Source of the DNA: Sipunculus nudus
Taxonomy: Eukaryota > Annelida > Sipuncula > Golfingiida > Sipunculidae
Direction: 5' to 3'
NCBI GenBank assembly: GCA_026874595.1
Contig: CM049314.1
Location: 14,750,729-14,814,728, forward strand
DNA length: 64,000 bases
Shown here: one piece after another, positions 12,401 to 25,200 of the stretch
How the letters are laid out: each line of letters starts with the position of its first letter
How positions within the stretch are numbered: the stretch's first letter is position 1
The notes under the pieces: model-generated
Told to the model about the DNA's origin: nothing
The model's database searches: none
What the model saw: the letters and a program-made list of their open reading frames with translations, nothing else
Translations under genes and position numbers: made by a program

Positions 12401-15400
12401 ATGTCGGAAGCATTCTTGAGTGACAGCAGTCCTTAGATCACTGCACTGACTCCCGATTCCACAGTGTATTAACTTATATATACAAAGATTCCTCTACACA
12501 TTTTAGCATTCCAATGCATGGTCCCATCTACCTCTCATTGTTATTTTTCATTAATGAGAGCTGCTACCTGTAATTTTTTTCAGCAACATTTTTAAAACGT
12601 ATAACAGGTCCATTCATAATCTGTTGGCACTAGAGCTTTCTAGGCAAGCTTCCCTCAACATTGGAATACACTCCCGCCAGCCAAAAGCAAGTTCTGCTAA
12701 TATTTAGTGATTCACAACACCACTGCATTAATGCATATGGGATTACATAGACGCTTAGATGTGCATTATTTTGTAGGGGCGCCCTGGGAAACGTATGAAC
12801 ACATTAATTACAAAGGTGTAAAAAGGACCCTCGCAGTTGGTCGTCATGCTCACCTGAAGAAGGAAGGGTTCGTTAACAAGATCTCATCTCTGAAACCATC
12901 TTCCGCGTCTTCTGTACCAAGTAAGTTTCAATACTTCAACACAGTTATCTCTTGTATTTGTCCCATATATAATGTCATCCAGATTCGTTTTATTGGACAG
13001 TCCTGGTTTAGACCGATCATCTGGTACGCCCGGTGTCACCGACTTGCTTACTATACTAATTGTCCATTTTAGATATAAAATGTATTCACATCAGTTAGTC
13101 TAACTGCAAGACAAAGAACGGATTGCAAACTCTATTGATTATACTGTTCACTGCCTCTTGGCGTGAGCCTATAAACTCTACACACTCTGCACTTATTATT
13201 AGAGACATAATGGTCTTTAGCCCTGTTGTCATTCGGTTTCAGAAACCTTTAGAGACTTTTCAATGTCATCATCTTTGTCATAGAGACTGTCAGCATTAGT
13301 TATTATAAATAGTTGTACCTAGGGCTTCGGACATTAAGCACCTCAAAGAAAACTGTCATTCCATCATATCCATGACAACAATGAAAGATGGAAGACTGTA
13401 GGACTTAAGAGTCCGAACCCAAAAGTAAAAGGTAAAAAAATCATATTTTAGTGACTGCGATCTCCCTCAAATGGATGAAGAATTAAGGTTTCATATCCGA
13501 TACACCTTTTAAATGATTTAAAAGTATACAAATACATTTGAACATCTCAAGATCCCAAGGGTCCTATAAAGGGGGAGGAGCCCAATCTCCAACATTTGTC
13601 TGAAACCTTTAAAAAAGGTTACGGCGGGTGTGGAGGGGGCCTGGATCCACCTCTGAAATGTGCATGGATGTAATTATCACAGTGTTCTGTTGTATCGGAA
13701 ATATGTTCTGCTGTGAAAAGGAAACATGTGGCAAAACAAGCCAAGAGTACGGGTATTTAAGTATTTTAAACGTTTCAGTAAGAATATGGTATTACTGGAT
13801 ATGTTCTGAAAGGCTTTTAAATATATTTTTTATGATTATTGCATTCATATCTTGAACCTAGAATATATGGGTTTAGTTTTACCTGAGAATGCCATAGTAA
13901 TATACGAGGTTATAAAATAATTGTATGAAAAATTAGGGTGTATACGCATTTAACCTCGTTATTTTTATTCATATGTTTCGTTTGGCTTGAATGATAGTAA
14001 AATGTGTTTGCTTTGTATTTTTTTAGCAAAAATTAAATAGTTTAAACGTATTTGCAGGTAAGCCCAAGCCGGTGCCGGGTGAGTGTAACTGTCTACATAT
14101 CATTTCAGTACAGTGCAGTATTTGTGCTAACCAATATCCATAAAACTCCAGTGCTGTAGGCCGTCCCAATACTGTATTCCCTCGGGAATTATCGTTTTTT
14201 ATACCACAGACTAGCCAGGAAATGCAATAGTGACAAAAAGTGGAAAGGTCAATATATAGTATTATACCAATTAAAAGTTACCTATCAGTGTAAATTATTT
14301 GACATTTGCTTTAAATGATAGAGCATTTATGACCAAAAAATGAAAGAAAATGATTCATATTAAAGATATTTTCTTTTTCCTTTACAGAAGGTTTTAGTTT
14401 AAATCCAACAATAAATGTTGCGTTTCTGTCCCTCACTTACCCATTATTGGAGTTAGATCTTTCTTGGACATATGTGAACAAGTGGTTACACTGAATCACT
14501 CTGACAAGGATTTTAAAAACATAATAAAAAATAATCTAGAACACCTGTGTCTGCTAATAAGTTAAATAATTACATGTATTTGAGACTCGTAGACGTAGAC
14601 ACACCTAAATATTTGCTTACTTTTACAGAAGTAAAGAGCTAGCTTCACGATTGCAGTGCGTGGTGTTCAAATCCAGGAATAGTTTTTCTCTAGCATCCTG
14701 AATTAACTGATTTTTTCTGTATGTATATATGTGTACATAAGGAGATAAGTATTTAGTTTCAGTGAAGAAACTGATCCTTTATGACCGAGAAAACTTCAAA
14801 GGACGTGCGAAGACATTCATGGGTTCCTACTCTGACCTTAGAAGAGCTGGCTTCAACGACAAGGCCGAATCCGCCATCGTTTACGGTAACTTACACTCAA
14901 ATTATTCTTTGTTTGCCAGAATATGTCATCATTGTCAATACCTTATGATATAATGTCTGAAGCGTTCTTGGGTTACAGCAGTCCTCAGACCACTGCACTG
15001 ACTCCCGATTCCACCGTGTATTAACTATTATATACAAAGATTCCTCTACACATTTTAGCATTGCAATGCATGGTCCCATCTACCTCTCATTGTTATTTTT
15101 CATTAATGCCAGCTGCTACCTGTGATTTTCTCAGCAACATTTTTAAAACGTAGAACAGGTCCATTCATAATCTGTTGGCAGTAGAGCTTTCTAGGCAGGC
15201 TCCCCTCAACATTGGAATACACTCCCGCCAGCCAAAAAATGTTATGCTAATATTTAGTGATTAACAACACCATTGCATTAATGCATATAGAATTACACAC
15301 ACGTTCAGATGTGCATGTGTTTTGTAGGGGCGCCGTGGGAAACGTATGAACACATTAATTACAAAGGTGTAAAAAGGACCCTCGCAGTTGGTCGTCATGC

Positions 15401-18400
15401 TCACCTGAAGAAGGAAGGGTTCGTTAACAAGATCTCATCTCTGAAACCATCTTCCGCGTCTTCTGTACCAAGTAAGTTTCAATACTTCAACACAGTTATC
15501 TCTTGTATTTGTCCCATATATAATGTCATCCAGATTCGTTTAATTGGACAGTCCTGGTTTAGACCGATCATCTGGTACGCCCGGTGTCACCGACTTGCTT
15601 ACTATACTAATTGTCCATTTTAGATATAAAATGTATTCACATCAGTTAGTCTAACTGCAAGACAAAGAACGGATTGCAAACTCTATTGATTATACTGTTC
15701 ACTGCCTCTTGGCGTGAGCCTATAAACTCTACACACTCTGCACTTATTATTAGAGACATAATGGTCTTTAGTCCTGTTGTCATTCGGTTTCAGAAACCTT
15801 TAGAGACTTTTCAATGTCATCATCTTTGTCATAGAGACTGTCAGCATTAGTTATTATAAATAGTTGTACCTAGGGCTTCGGAAATTAAGCACCTCAAAGA
15901 AAACTGTCATTCCATCATATCCATGACAACAATAAAAGATGGAAGACTGTAGGACTTAAGAGTCCGAACCCAAAAGTAAAAGGTAAAAATCATATTTTAG
16001 TGACTGCGATCTCCCTCAAATGGATGAAGAATTAAGGTTTCATATCCGATACACCTTTTAAATGATTTAAAAGTATACAAATACATTTGAACATCTCAAG
16101 ATCCCAAGGGTCCTATAAAGGGGGTGGAGCCCAATCTCCAACATTTGTCTGAAACCTTTAAAAAAGGTTACGGCGGGTGTGGAGGGGGGCCTGGATCCAC
16201 CTCTGAAATGTGCATTGATGTAATTATCACAGTGTTCTGTTGTATCGGAAATATGTTCTGCTGTGAAAAGGAAACATGTGGCAAAACAAGCCAAGAGTAC
16301 GGGTATTAAAGTATTTTAAACGTTGGTTTCAGTAAGAATATGGTATTACTGGATATGTTCTGAAAGGCTTTTAAATATATTTTTATGATTATTGCGTTCA
16401 TTTCTTGAACCTAAAATATATAGGATTTGTTTTAACTGAGAATGCCATAGTAATTTACGAGGTTATATAATAATTGTATAACAATTGGGGTATGTACGCA
16501 TTTAACTTCATTATTTTTATTCATATGTTTCGTTTGGCTTGAATGATAGTAAAATGTGTTTGCTTTGTCTTTTTTGAGCAAAAATGAAATAGTTTAAATG
16601 TATTTGCAGGTAAGCCCAAGCCGGCGCCGGGTGAGTGTAACTGTCTACATATCATTTCAGTACAGTGCAGTATTTGTCCTAACCAATATCCATAAAACTC
16701 AAGTGCTGTATTCCACCAGGAATTCCCGTTTTTTTATACCACAGACTAGCCAGGAAATGCAATAATGACAAAAAGGGGAAAGGTCAATATATAGTATTAT
16801 ACCAATTAAAAGTGCATATCAGTGTAAATTATTTGACATTTGCTTTAAAAAATAGAGCATGAATGACAAACAAATGAAAGAAAAAAGATCATTCATATAA
16901 AAGATATTTTCTTCGTCCTATACAGAAGGTTTTAGTTTAAATCCAACAATAAAGTTGCGTTTCTATACCTCACGTCCCCATTATTGGAGTTAGATCTTTC
17001 TTGGACATATGTGAACAAGTGGTTACACTGATTCACGCGGACAAGAATTTTAAAAACATAATAAAAACATAATCTAGAACACCTGTGTCTGTGAAAAAGT
17101 TATATTATTACATGTATTTGAGCCTCGTAGACGTAGATACACCTAAATAATTGTTTCCTAGCACAGAGCTAGCTTCATGATAACAGTGCGTGGTGTTCAA
17201 ATTCAGGACTAGTATTTCTCGTGCAATCTGAATTATCTGAATTTATCTGTATGTATATATGTATATATAAGTAGATAAGTATATTATTTTTAGCGAAGAA
17301 GCTGATCCTTTATGACCGAGAAAACTTCAAAGGACATGCGAAGGCATTCATGGGTTCCTACTCTGACCTTAGGAGAGCTGGCTTCAACGACAAGGCCGAA
17401 TCTGCCATCGTTTACGGTAACTTACACTCAAATTGTTCTTTTTTTGCCAGAATATATCATTTTATTGCATATGATATGACATAATGTTGGAAGCGTTCTT
17501 TGACCACAGCAGTCCTCAGATCACTGCACTGGCTCCTGATTCCAAATTGTATTACATACATGATTCCTCCTCACATTTCCCGTCACATGCATGGCCTGGC
17601 CACCATTTACCTCTATTTGTATTTTTTTAATGCCCATGCACTGCCCACTGCTCCCTCAGCTCTTCGCAGGAACATTGATAAAACGTAGAACAGGTCCATT
17701 CATGATCATTCTAGGCTGGCTCCCCTCAACATTAGAAAACATTCCCGCCAGCCAAATTCAAGTTCTCCTGATATTCAGTTATTCACAACACCACTGCATT
17801 AATGCATATGGGATTACATAGACGCTTAGATGTGCATTATTTTGTAGGGGCGCCCTGGGAAACGTATGAACACATTAATTACAAAGGTGTAAAAAGGACC
17901 CTCGCAGTTGGTCGTCATGCTCACCTGAAGAAGGAAGGGTTCGTTAACAAGATCTCATCTCTGAAACCATCTTCCGCGTCTTCTGTACCAAGTAAGTGTC
18001 AATACTTCAACACAGTTATCTCTTGTATTTGTCCCATATATAATGTCATCCAGATTTGTTTAATTGGCCAGTCCTTTTGGACCGGTCAACTGGTATGCCC
18101 GGTTTCACCGACCTGCTTATTATACTAATTGTCCATTCTAGACATCTAGTTCACTTCAATTAGTGTGACTGCAAGACGAAGATTGGATTGCAAACGCTGC
18201 TAATTATCTTATTCAATGCCTCTTGGCGTGGGCCTAAACAAACTTTTTTTAATGAACTTTCAGAGACATCGTAGGCTTTTAATTATGTTGTCATCCGGTT
18301 TCCTAAACCTCTGAAGACTTCTGAATGAGGTCATCTGTATTATAGAGACTGTCAAGCATTAGTTGTTATAAGTACTTGTACCTAATGCTTCTGCAATGAA

Positions 18401-20920
18401 GAACCTAAAGATAACTGTCATTCAATCTTTTCCATTATAACAATGAAAGATGGAAAAACAAATAAATATATTAAAAATAAATATTGCCTTTATGCATATG
18501 CCCTGTTGATATACAAGACGGTACTTTCAGGGGCATGCTATCCAGCAAAACTTTATTCTGCGCATAAAACCGTTTATACTTAATTTTTAACAATGATACA
18601 CTCACATTAAATATAGCTATTGTGTATTTCAATATACATATAATTTATGATTTTCACAATAGCTTTTTTTTATTTTTGTTAAAGGGCCTTTCCCCGTTTC
18701 TGTTTTTTTCAGGCTGCAGGACTGGATTTAAGAGACGAGGGAGCTCGTGCGTTGGTAAGCATGGAATGCATAAATTCTGATATTCATTATGAAATATGAG
18801 CATGCTGTGATATTACAAAGGCCCGGCTGTTCATATGCACCATACTTCCCTAGTAATTGTGTATTTTTAGTATAATTATTTGTACAAAAATGCCACCAAT
18901 CATAATGAATAGCCGCTGTACACGTGTGCACATGCGTGAATCCATAGTGACGGGTCATTTCGCACAACGCTCCCAAAACCTGAGGTTCCTCGCAGTTGTA
19001 CCTAGCCAGGAATAATATGTAAGAGCAATGGACCACTTGGCTCTGCGAACAACATAATTATATACATAATTATATTTTGCTTTATTTACCTGTAAAATAA
19101 TGGCAATTGAAACTTCTCTTCGTTCGTTATAACAATTAGTATTATAAGTGTGGTTTATTTCAACTTATTCACAATTACGCTTGTATCCTATTTACAGCAT
19201 ATTTCTAAGTTCGGTCTTGCAGACATTTGCGTATTGTTCCAGATGTCAATGAATGTACGGAGGTGAGGTCTGCCTGCAAGACCGGCGCTAAATGTATAAA
19301 CGCTCTTGGATCCTTCAGCTGCAAATGTGACGGTGATAAAGTGTACAACAGTTACAAAGGCTGCGTGGATCCCCCATCCCCTATGACGGGTAAAACAGAC
19401 CACACTTACAAATATTACAACAAAGTTGTTTGGTTAAACTATATATTTATACCAAAGTATACGTTTACTACACAAGATATTGATTTGGTATTTGAAAGTG
19501 ATTGATCTGTTTTGGTTTTACAATGTATTTTGTTTATTTATGACCATTTTAAGTTTTTTGGTTATTGTATACATGTACATACCACTGCGTTAGACGGAAT
19601 CATAATATTATTAAATTGTGTATTTTACAATATCATAATTAACTATAATGACAGAAAACCATCTTTATAGCGCAAAAAGGGCAACCTTAGTTCAATTGTG
19701 GCAAAAATGAACAATGTAAATTCAAAATTCATAGGTCGTACCAGAAGAACAGTTTGTACACCAACAAACGTGCTCTTTTCCAACATTTCCTACTGGTATC
19801 GAAAGATATATTATGCATAACATTGTTATAAATTTACAAGTATATGTTGTATTTACTATATCTATTTTTAATGTCAAAATAGGTTTAAAAACCTAATAAA
19901 ATGGAACAAGAAGAAAATATGCTAGTTGTATTACATTTATATAGATGAAATTTGGTGTTCACAAACACAATATCCAAAATATCCTTAAACTGCCAGGTTG
20001 CAACTCAAAGGCTGATATCGTGTTCGTCGTTGACGCAAGCGGCAGTGTTGGCAGTTCCAACTTCAATACAGTGCGTCGATTCATCAAGGATGTCGTTGGT
20101 CAATTCGCGATCAGCTCTGACAAAACCCGTATTGGTATTATAAAGTACAGCAGCAAATCTACTGTTGAAGTCAAACTGAACCAAGGCAAGTCAAGGGATG
20201 ACGTCTTCAGAGCCGTAGACAAGATGAAGTACACAGGAGGAAGAACTAACACTGGATCAGCTCTGAAGGACCTGTATTCTGTACGTCAGACTCAGTACTG
20301 ATAAATAATTATGTTGAATCCAAGATATATTTTTGTTGGGTATTGTGTGAATAAATTCAAATCTGCCATTTATTTATTTAACACACATGGAGTCATTTTA
20401 GAACCTATATATATATTATATATATATTTCGTACAAAGTACATCATTTGAAAAAAAGGTTAACAATGAATACAATCAGGAAAAACAATTGGTAATTAAGT
20501 GTAAAAACATATCACTCAACTCCGGTTGTGTCGAAGTAAATTCACCTGTCCCTTTGACCTCGACCTAACGAGGTTTTACTATATATACAATAGTCGAGCT
20601 TTCAAAACGCTCATCGAAGAAACATGTACGCCACGAAAGCTTGCCTGCTGATAAATCAGTTCCTCTAAAAAGCGTCACTCTTACTCACGAACACGACTAA
20701 ACCATTAATTATTATTATTACACACACATATATGCGCGTGTGTGTGTGTGGAGTTACTCTTCGGTGTAAAGTGCTCTATGGCCAACAGACTAGGCCAGAA
20801 CGATATAACACTGAAGAAAGTACTGTAAATTCACTACAGTCCACGCCGTAAGCTTCATTCTAACAACATTCACCTCATGAATAGACTGTAGTGAATTTAC
20901 AGTGCTGTGTTTATTCAGTG

Positions 20921-20980
<60 letters not shown>

Positions 20981-22139
20981 TGCTCTGTACATGAAGGAAC
21001 TCCTTTGTAAAGTTATGATCCCAAAATATAGGTCACCACCCTCTAGAAGTCGCCATTCCGCTTGTGGGTGGAAATATATAACAAATCCAATGTGGTTTTG
21101 AATGTGTATGTACGCGTGTCATGTTCTATTACAGAAACTGAGGTCTGCCTCATATGGACGCAGAAAAGATGTCCCTCTTGTGGCGATCGTTATGACTGAT
21201 GGAAGAAGCAATAGTCCGACAGACACGATTAGACAGGCCGGATACAGCAAGAAATACGGCATCAAACTGTTCTCCATCGGCATCGGAAAGAACCTGTACA
21301 CCAAGGAGCTTGACGCCATAGCCTCATCTCCCACCAGTGAACATCGATTCCTTGTTCAGACCTTCGCAAGTTTGAGCAAAATCTACGTTCAGATTGCCCA
21401 GCAAACATGCAAAGGTAAACTTACATTGGTGTGAACTCATTCATTTATCTCAGAGCTATATTTTTAAATTTCTCTTGAATAAAATACTGTGCTCTGAATT
21501 GATACTCAAAGAAGTGATAAACATGGTGTATATAATTCATTGCGCGTGATAACAGTACGCATATACTTAATTGCACGTGATAAACATCACGTATATAATT
21601 CATTGCGCGTACAAAACCAGGGCCTATGTGATCAAAGGCACCGCAAGGATATTTGTAATTCAATAATGTATGGAAGCATGTGCGCACATAAATCGTGTAA
21701 ATTGAGAGGATTGCATAATATCATACAGAGTAAATACTAAATAAAAAGCGAATTTCTGTCATTGAGGCATGATGATTATGACAGTTATACAGTGTATATA
21801 AACGCGTTTTTTTAGTTTCTTTTGCTGATTTTTACCAGGCGTTCAAATAATTAATGTTATTATAAATGCAAATTAGGGATGCGTTGGATCCTAGGTTCAA
21901 CGCCCCTCCCTTTTCCCTCCTTCCCAGCCTTTAAGAAAAAAATCACGACATGTCAATTTAACGTCAGGGATTAGTTCTAAAGTCGCAGCTACGCAGAAGG
22001 TATGACTTCTGGATTTTCCTGGCCCCGTGGATTTGATACCTGAAATCAAGTCTTAATTAATTACATGTCATTTTGTTGCCTTCATCTTTTTTCAAGATAT
22101 ATACTGTGCAGTCACAAGCCTTGGGCCTATCAGTATTGA

Positions 22140-22209
<70 letters not shown>

Positions 22210-25200
22210 CACATCGCAAAATTGCCGGAGACGTGCGAGAGGTTTCCAGCTATCTTCGCAATAAAGTTTGCGAGCCTTCGCAAACCTTCCGCAAATCCCC
22301 TCGCAATCGCTAATTTGCGAATTTTTTCGATCGCATAGGCACAGATGTCGTATGCAGTGTCAGTTCATTCCTTAATCTTCTTTTCTTTATTATTTTTTTT
22401 CTCATATTATTTTATATTAAAACATCTGTAACTAAAATAATTATGTCATTGAATAATTCTATCGGGCTGCCTGTGAATAGTTTTTTTTTCCATATATTCC
22501 AGATGTTTGCAAAAGCGGAGACTGCGTCAACTGCAAGACAGGCTTCACAAATGTTAACGGCAAATGTTGTAAGTGTAACATTCATGAGACAACATATTTT
22601 TCGTAAACTAACTCAAATATAGATCACAATTTTATTTCATATAAGGAATAACCCAGAGGTTTTTTTGCCACTAGTGACCCAGTTTCAAAACTTATTTATC
22701 TGCATATGAATCAAAAAGGAGATTATTAGCAGTTCTTTGTCGTTTTAATTCTGGTATTATATTCAGTTTCAGGAAAAGTGTTGGTCCTGTTTGACCACAA
22801 AGGCTTCAAAGGAAAAGAGACGGTAATCACCGCTGCAAACCCTGACCTGAGGAAACTTGGTTTCAATGACAAAGCCGAATCTGCCATCGTCATTGGTAAT
22901 TAATGAAAAACATACACACAAATACGCTCACAGTCGTATAAACATACTATAATCAACCAGAAAGTTCATTTAGATTCATGTTGCGGAAACCATGATTTTA
23001 TTCTATCTAGTTAATTTGTGTAAAATATTCCCGTCTTATACTGCAAGTTCCGGTGCTTCGTTTCGGCTTTGATGGTCAAGAAGGTCATCATTAACTGCCA
23101 ACAGGACCAAATTATTTTATAATTGCAATAAATATGAACTATAGAGTTAAAAATGAAACGCTTGAAGGTTTAATTATGACCGAGATCTTACTTCTGAGAA
23201 AATGCATAGATAATGCTGTACTTTAAATAATTCACGAAACCGTCAACGTGCAGTAAATGCGTATCTACATCTATGAAGTAGGATTGACATGTAGAACTGA
23301 AAATGTCCTCTGCGAATTACAGGTAAGAGCCACCCACATCCTGTAAAAGTAATGTGGCTGCGTTAACTATAGATAATATTTTTTCCTTCTGCTCATGTAT
23401 TTTTTTCTGACTCATCTTGCTATAAAAAGCCAAGTTCCAGGCTTTGGAAGTGAGATTACTTTGCCCTCCGACATAACGGCTATCTCATGTTGTTCCCTTC
23501 AGTACACGTGGTACATATTGATTACCACCGGTATATAGTGTAGCAAGTTCATTCCGCCATCCTAGTGGTTGAACATTTCATTCCGCCATTTCACTGTTGC
23601 GCATTTTTTCCCGTCATTATTGTTGTTGCAAGTTCATATGGGTCATTACAGTTTTTTTCAAATTTATATTCGCAGCTACGTCTGTTGCACAATCATTCCC
23701 GCGATTACAGTGTTTGCATGAGCATTCCTGCCATTTCTCAAGATTATTTCCCCTTTTGCGGTTATTGTACATTCACTTGTGCCATTGCTGTTCGTTCACG
23801 CTATAACATTTCATACACGTTAATCGACGCCATTACAGTTGTATCAAGTTAATTCCCACAATTTGCGCTTGTTTCATGTTGATTCCCACCGGTAAAGTTG
23901 TTGCAATCATTTAAGCCATCATAGTGGTTGCACGTTTATTTCTGCCATAACAATTTTATGCGGTTTATTCCTCCATTGCTCGTTCATTCCCTACAGTTTC
24001 ACTTGTGTGCGGTTTATTCCCACTATTGTTCGTTCATTCCCTACAGTTACACTTGTATGCGGTTTATTCCCACCATTGTACGTTGTTACGAAGGCAAATT
24101 TTTCAGGGGAAAATTCGGGGCCGATCGGGAATTCAAACCCATAACGGTGGCGCACAAGTCCCGCGTACCAACCGCTTCGCTAGAAAAGCAAGCTTCACTA
24201 GCGAGACAGTTCGGTCCGCTTTTATGTCACCCCGTAACAACGTTCATTCTCTGTAGTTACAGGTATTGCATGTTCATTTCCCCATTACAGTTGTTGCATG
24301 TCCTTCCAAAATATTACGGAAAACATCATATTCTAGCTGGCTAATGATCACTAATTAACAGAAACAAACATATATACGTGTCTTTGCATGCATTTTATAG
24401 ATGCACCATGGAAGGTATACGAGCATGTTGGCTACAAGGGCAAGTACAAGACTCTGACAGTCGGTAAACATGCTGACCTGGTGAAGGAAAGGTTTGGTAA
24501 CTACATCTCATCAGTGAAACTTTCTGATGCACAACCAACGCCGAGTAAGTTTAAATGATAAGGTTTGTCCAATACATAGTCTTAATACCCGCATTTCAGT
24601 ATAGGGTTTACATAATTCATAGCAGTATACAAATCAGCTTATGTATGATGAAAAGTACCCACTGTTAGCGTCTTATTAGAAAGCATTTATGGTAGTGTCG
24701 TAGTGAGAGAATATGAATTGTAGTTTCAACACCTTGACAAATCACCCTTCTTGACCTTTTCAGATGATTAACAATTTATTTTTCCATGCTTAGTTTTTAT
24801 TGCTTAATTAGATTTAAGCAGTTTGAATTGTTAGAATAATATTTTCCGTTTTTCCGTTTAAAATGCAGAGTTTTCTTGCGGTGTCTGCACTTGCGAAACT
24901 GTAGAGTAATAGACTGCTTTAATCCTTGTTTCTGGCGGTCATCTGCTTGTGCTATATACCTCTTCCCACTAAAGGGTGTCCATCGGGTTTTGGCAATGAT
25001 TATGCAACGTTGATATTTATGTCCAGGCAGTTACTATTACAGAAAGTTATATGCACTCCGGCAATAGAGAATGAAACAAGTTAGTCCGAAAGTATTAAAT
25101 ATATACTTTGCAACTTCTGGACGTTTCCAGTGACTGTGCACAATGGCGACGTTTATCCAAGGAAGAATGTTATCATACTTGTGGAACCAAGTTCTATCAT

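Larger units (their letters stand above)
10627..18240 (+). repeat. Tandem duplication of crystallin domain units A-D, introns included
   Basis: Units begin near 10627, 12130, 14690 and 17160. Introns inside the domains (10821-11261, 12334-12776, 14886-15327, 17417-17847) align closely, as do those between domains. The stretches 13140-14100 and 15700-16640 are nearly base-for-base the same. The first inter-domain intron (11406-12210) lacks about 1043 bases present in the second (13158-14200). Exon patterns pair A with C and B with D, pointing to duplication of a two-domain unit. Confidence 0.9.
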
